A DNA stretch of 64,000 bases, from assembly GCF_004299445.1 (NCBI RefSeq), contig NZ_SCTC01000003.1, positions 62,001-126,000 on the forward strand, in the 5' to 3' direction. Each line of letters starts with the position of its first letter. Position 1 is the stretch's first letter. Positions 62,643 through 64,000 of the stretch are shown in pieces. Source of the DNA: Phenylobacterium sp. (GTDB lineage Bacteria > Pseudomonadota > Alphaproteobacteria > Caulobacterales > Caulobacteraceae). The notes beneath the pieces are model-generated. The model did not search any database. It saw only the letters and a program-made list of their open reading frames with translations, and was not told the origin of the DNA. Made by a program: the position numbers and the translations under genes.

Positions 62643-63092
62643 CTACAACAGGTCTGCGAGACGAAAGCCTGCGATCCGGTGGATCTGGGCGATCGCCGTC
62701 TCGAATTCGGTCTCGGGATCGTTCGTCAGCCGCGCCTCGAAGGCGGCCAGGATTTCGGCGCGCGTGGCGCCCTTCACGGCATAGATGAAGGGGAACCCGA
62801 AGCGGGCGTTGTAGGCGGCGTTCAGGCGCTGGAAAGCGTCGAACTCTGCGGGCGTGCACTGGTCGAGACCAACGCCCGCCTGCTCCTTCACGGACGCCTC
62901 CGCCATCTTGGCGCGGGTGGCCAGTTCCGGGTGCGCCCGGATCAGCGCCAGCTTCCGTTCGCGGGGCGCAGCGTCGACCGCTGCGCGCATGGCGCCCGCC
63001 AGATCCTCCGGCGGCGGCCAGCAGGCCTCCGCGACCCACTGGGAATGCTCGTAGACGCCGCCATACCGGCTCAGGAATTCGTCGCGGGTCAC
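62643..63092 (-). CDS. uraD: OHCU decarboxylase
   Basis: A 149-residue all-helical enzyme. FLSRYGGVYEHSQWVAEACW near residue 6 contains the catalytic His within the family's first block, LALIRAHPELATRAKM near 49 is the AHP motif, and ARFGFPFIYAVKGATRAEIL near 95 is the FPFI substrate motif. It converts 2-oxo-4-hydroxy-4-carboxy-5-ureidoimidazoline to S-allantoin in uric-acid breakdown. Its start overlaps the preceding hydrolase gene's stop by 4 bp, and alc follows 9 bp later. The urate oxidase and HIU hydrolase are not in the window. Confidence 0.93.
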   Translation of the reverse strand: MTRDEFLSRYGGVYEHSQWVAEACWPPPEDLAGAMRAAVDAAPRERKLALIRAHPELATRAKMAEASVKEQAGVGLDQCTPAEFDAFQRLNAAYNARFGFPFIYAVKGATRAEILAAFEARLTNDPETEFETAIAQIHRIAGFRLADLL

Positions 63093-63892
63093 GACGACGC
63101 CTTCGCGAAAGCGCCCCGGAACACCTCGACCACCCGCGTACTGGCCGCCGCCGCCGCTCGCGGATCGAATTCGAACCGCACCGGACCGCCCTTGCCATTG
63201 TGAGCGTAGGGGTCGTGGATCGTCTTGGACGGCATGTCGCGGTCGAAGGCGTGGGTGGCCCCCGGATGGACCACCAGCTCCACATGCGCCCGGTCGGCCG
63301 CCGCCAATCCGCCCAGGAACGCGTCGCAGACCTCCGGCGTGTCGTAGGCGTCCGCGGCCCCAGCGTGGATCAGCAGCGGCGCGCCGGTCAGGTCGCGCAG
63401 CTCATGGCCCGGCGCGCGATTATAGCTCCACAGCACGGGATAGAAGGCCGCGTGGGCCGCGAACCGCAGGCCCGGCGGGGCCAGGGCGTCCGCGTAGCGC
63501 CGCGTGGCGCTGAGCACGCTGACCACCCCGCCCCACGAGAAGCCCATGATCGCGATGCGGGCGGCATCGACCTCGGGCTGGCGCGCCAGAAACGCCAGCG
63601 CGGCAAAGGCGTCCGGCAGGGTCTCCGGCACGGTCTTCGGCCGCCCCGCCGCGCCGCGCGTCGTCCCGCGGGCCGCCCACATGTCCAGCTCCAGCGTCGC
63701 GAAGCCCGCCGCGTGCAGCGCCCGTGCGTGGTAGCGGCCCCGCGCGTCGACCCCGTCCGACCCATGGCAGATCACCACCGCCGGCACGGGCGCGATCGCC
63801 TCATCCGATGTCGGCACGTCCAGCCGCGCGGCCACCGTCAGCGGCGGCTCGGCCCCGGTTTCGAACGCCACGTAGCAGGTGCGGAAGTCCAT
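63089..63892 (-). CDS. Dienelactone hydrolase family protein
   Basis: A 267-residue alpha/beta hydrolase. VVICHGSDGVDARGRYHARA near residue 40 forms the oxyanion loop, AIMGFSWGGVVSVLSA near 118 the nucleophile elbow with Ser in place of the Cys of classical dienelactone hydrolases, GAPLLIHAGAADAYDTPEVC near 172 the acid, and VVHPGATHAFDRD near 213 the His. No signal peptide is seen. It lies between the allantoinase fragment and uraD, with overlapping or nearly overlapping ends, so it belongs to the uric-acid unit. Whether it acts on a ureide or lactone intermediate is unknown; its placement in purine loci makes that plausible. Confidence 0.85.
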   Translation of the reverse strand: MDFRTCYVAFETGAEPPLTVAARLDVPTSDEAIAPVPAVVICHGSDGVDARGRYHARALHAAGFATLELDMWAARGTTRGAAGRPKTVPETLPDAFAALAFLARQPEVDAARIAIMGFSWGGVVSVLSATRRYADALAPPGLRFAAHAAFYPVLWSYNRAPGHELRDLTGAPLLIHAGAADAYDTPEVCDAFLGGLAAADRAHVELVVHPGATHAFDRDMPSKTIHDPYAHNGKGGPVRFEFDPRAAAAASTRVVEVFRGAFAKASS

Positions 63893-63895
63893 GAT

Positions 63896-64000
63896 CTAGG
63901 CCTCGTACGGATGCGTGGCGCGCCAGTGCCGCGCGATGTCGATGCGGCGGCAGAACCAGACGTCCTGATGACTCAGCGCGTGGCGGATGAACCGCTCCAG
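63896..64000 (-). CDS. puuE: Allantoinase (PuuE-type polysaccharide deacetylase family), 3' end only
   Basis: Thirty-four final codons are visible before the stop at 63898-63896. They read RFIRHALSHQDVWFCRRIDI followed by ARHWRATHPYEA, which matches the C-terminus of PuuE-type allantoinases, where the segment after the last helix reads similarly (DVWFARRxDIARHW). The downstream hydrolase ATG lies 3 bp after it. Allantoinase makes allantoate, the substrate of the nearby allantoicase. The rest is outside the window, so the assignment rests on the tail and context. Confidence 0.75.
   Translation of the reverse strand: MERFIRHALSHQDVWFCRRIDIARHWRATHPYEA

Noticed and set aside
60727-63285. An 852-codon open frame on the minus strand across ureF, ureG, alc and uraD
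   Set aside because: It runs antisense to ureF and ureG and out of frame over alc and uraD. Its translation is Arg/Gly/Pro-rich with no family features. Long shadow frames are normal in GC-rich coding DNA.

Overview
The window is GC-rich chromosomal DNA from an alphaproteobacterium. Gene content fits Caulobacteraceae, Phenylobacterium-like in my judgement: a TonB-dependent receptor, penicillin-acylase and S9 hydrolases, a DUF3008 protein, paired acyl-CoA dehydrogenases and many small secreted proteins. The taxonomic call is inference, because no rRNA or marker gene is present. I see no insertion sequence, prophage, CRISPR array or convincing tRNA. Genes are tightly packed, with many 1-4 bp overlaps and several TTG/GTG starts fixed by the preceding stop codon.

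Layout. 1-6.5 kb: two TonB-C-like secreted proteins, an EEP phosphodiesterase convergent with a phospholipase D/cardiolipin synthase-like protein, small secreted and housekeeping genes, an aspartyl protease whose 3' end overlaps dusA. 6.5-12.3 kb: leucine degradation operon (isovaleryl-CoA dehydrogenase, methylcrotonyl-CoA carboxylase beta and alpha) with a divergent LysR regulator; an 18-bp inverted repeat lies between the carboxylase genes. 12.4-20.1 kb: CPBP protease, aldose epimerase, AraC regulator, an ECF sigma factor followed by a TonB-box/ankyrin membrane protein, and a TrmB-like regulator whose start codon sits inside a palindrome, followed by a secreted aspartyl protease with a PDZ domain. 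20-28.8 kb: a redoxin/cytochrome c/copper monooxygenase-like/EF-hand protein, a potassium channel with a C-terminal zinc ribbon, an acyl-CoA dehydrogenase pair, a sorbosone dehydrogenase-like protein and tandem VOC proteins. 28.9-43.2 kb: penicillin acylase, a gamma-glutamyltransferase remnant, FkbM methyltransferase, TonB-dependent receptor, SDR, thiolase, free methionine-R-sulfoxide reductase, beta-lactamase-fold hydrolase and S9 peptidase. 43.3-52.6 kb: regulators, YceI, methyltransferase, HxlR, PhoD, a double TetR protein and a CaiB/BaiF CoA transferase.

52.8-64 kb is the most coherent part. A three-gene unit (GTP cyclohydrolase II-like URC1, DUF1688/URC4, uracil phosphoribosyltransferase) matches the URC route of uracil breakdown, which releases urea. 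Divergent from it is a urease operon, ureD-ureA-(mini HupE/UreJ-like)-ureB-ureC-ureE-ureF-ureG, and convergent with that is a uric-acid branch (allantoicase, OHCU decarboxylase, a hydrolase and the 3' end of an allantoinase). Pyrimidine and purine rings would both feed urea into one urease, so I read the segment as a nucleobase-nitrogen salvage island. The 73-codon gene embedded in the urease operon carries the HX5DH signature of HupE/UreJ metal transporters on a single-helix protein and is the most novel-looking gene in the window.
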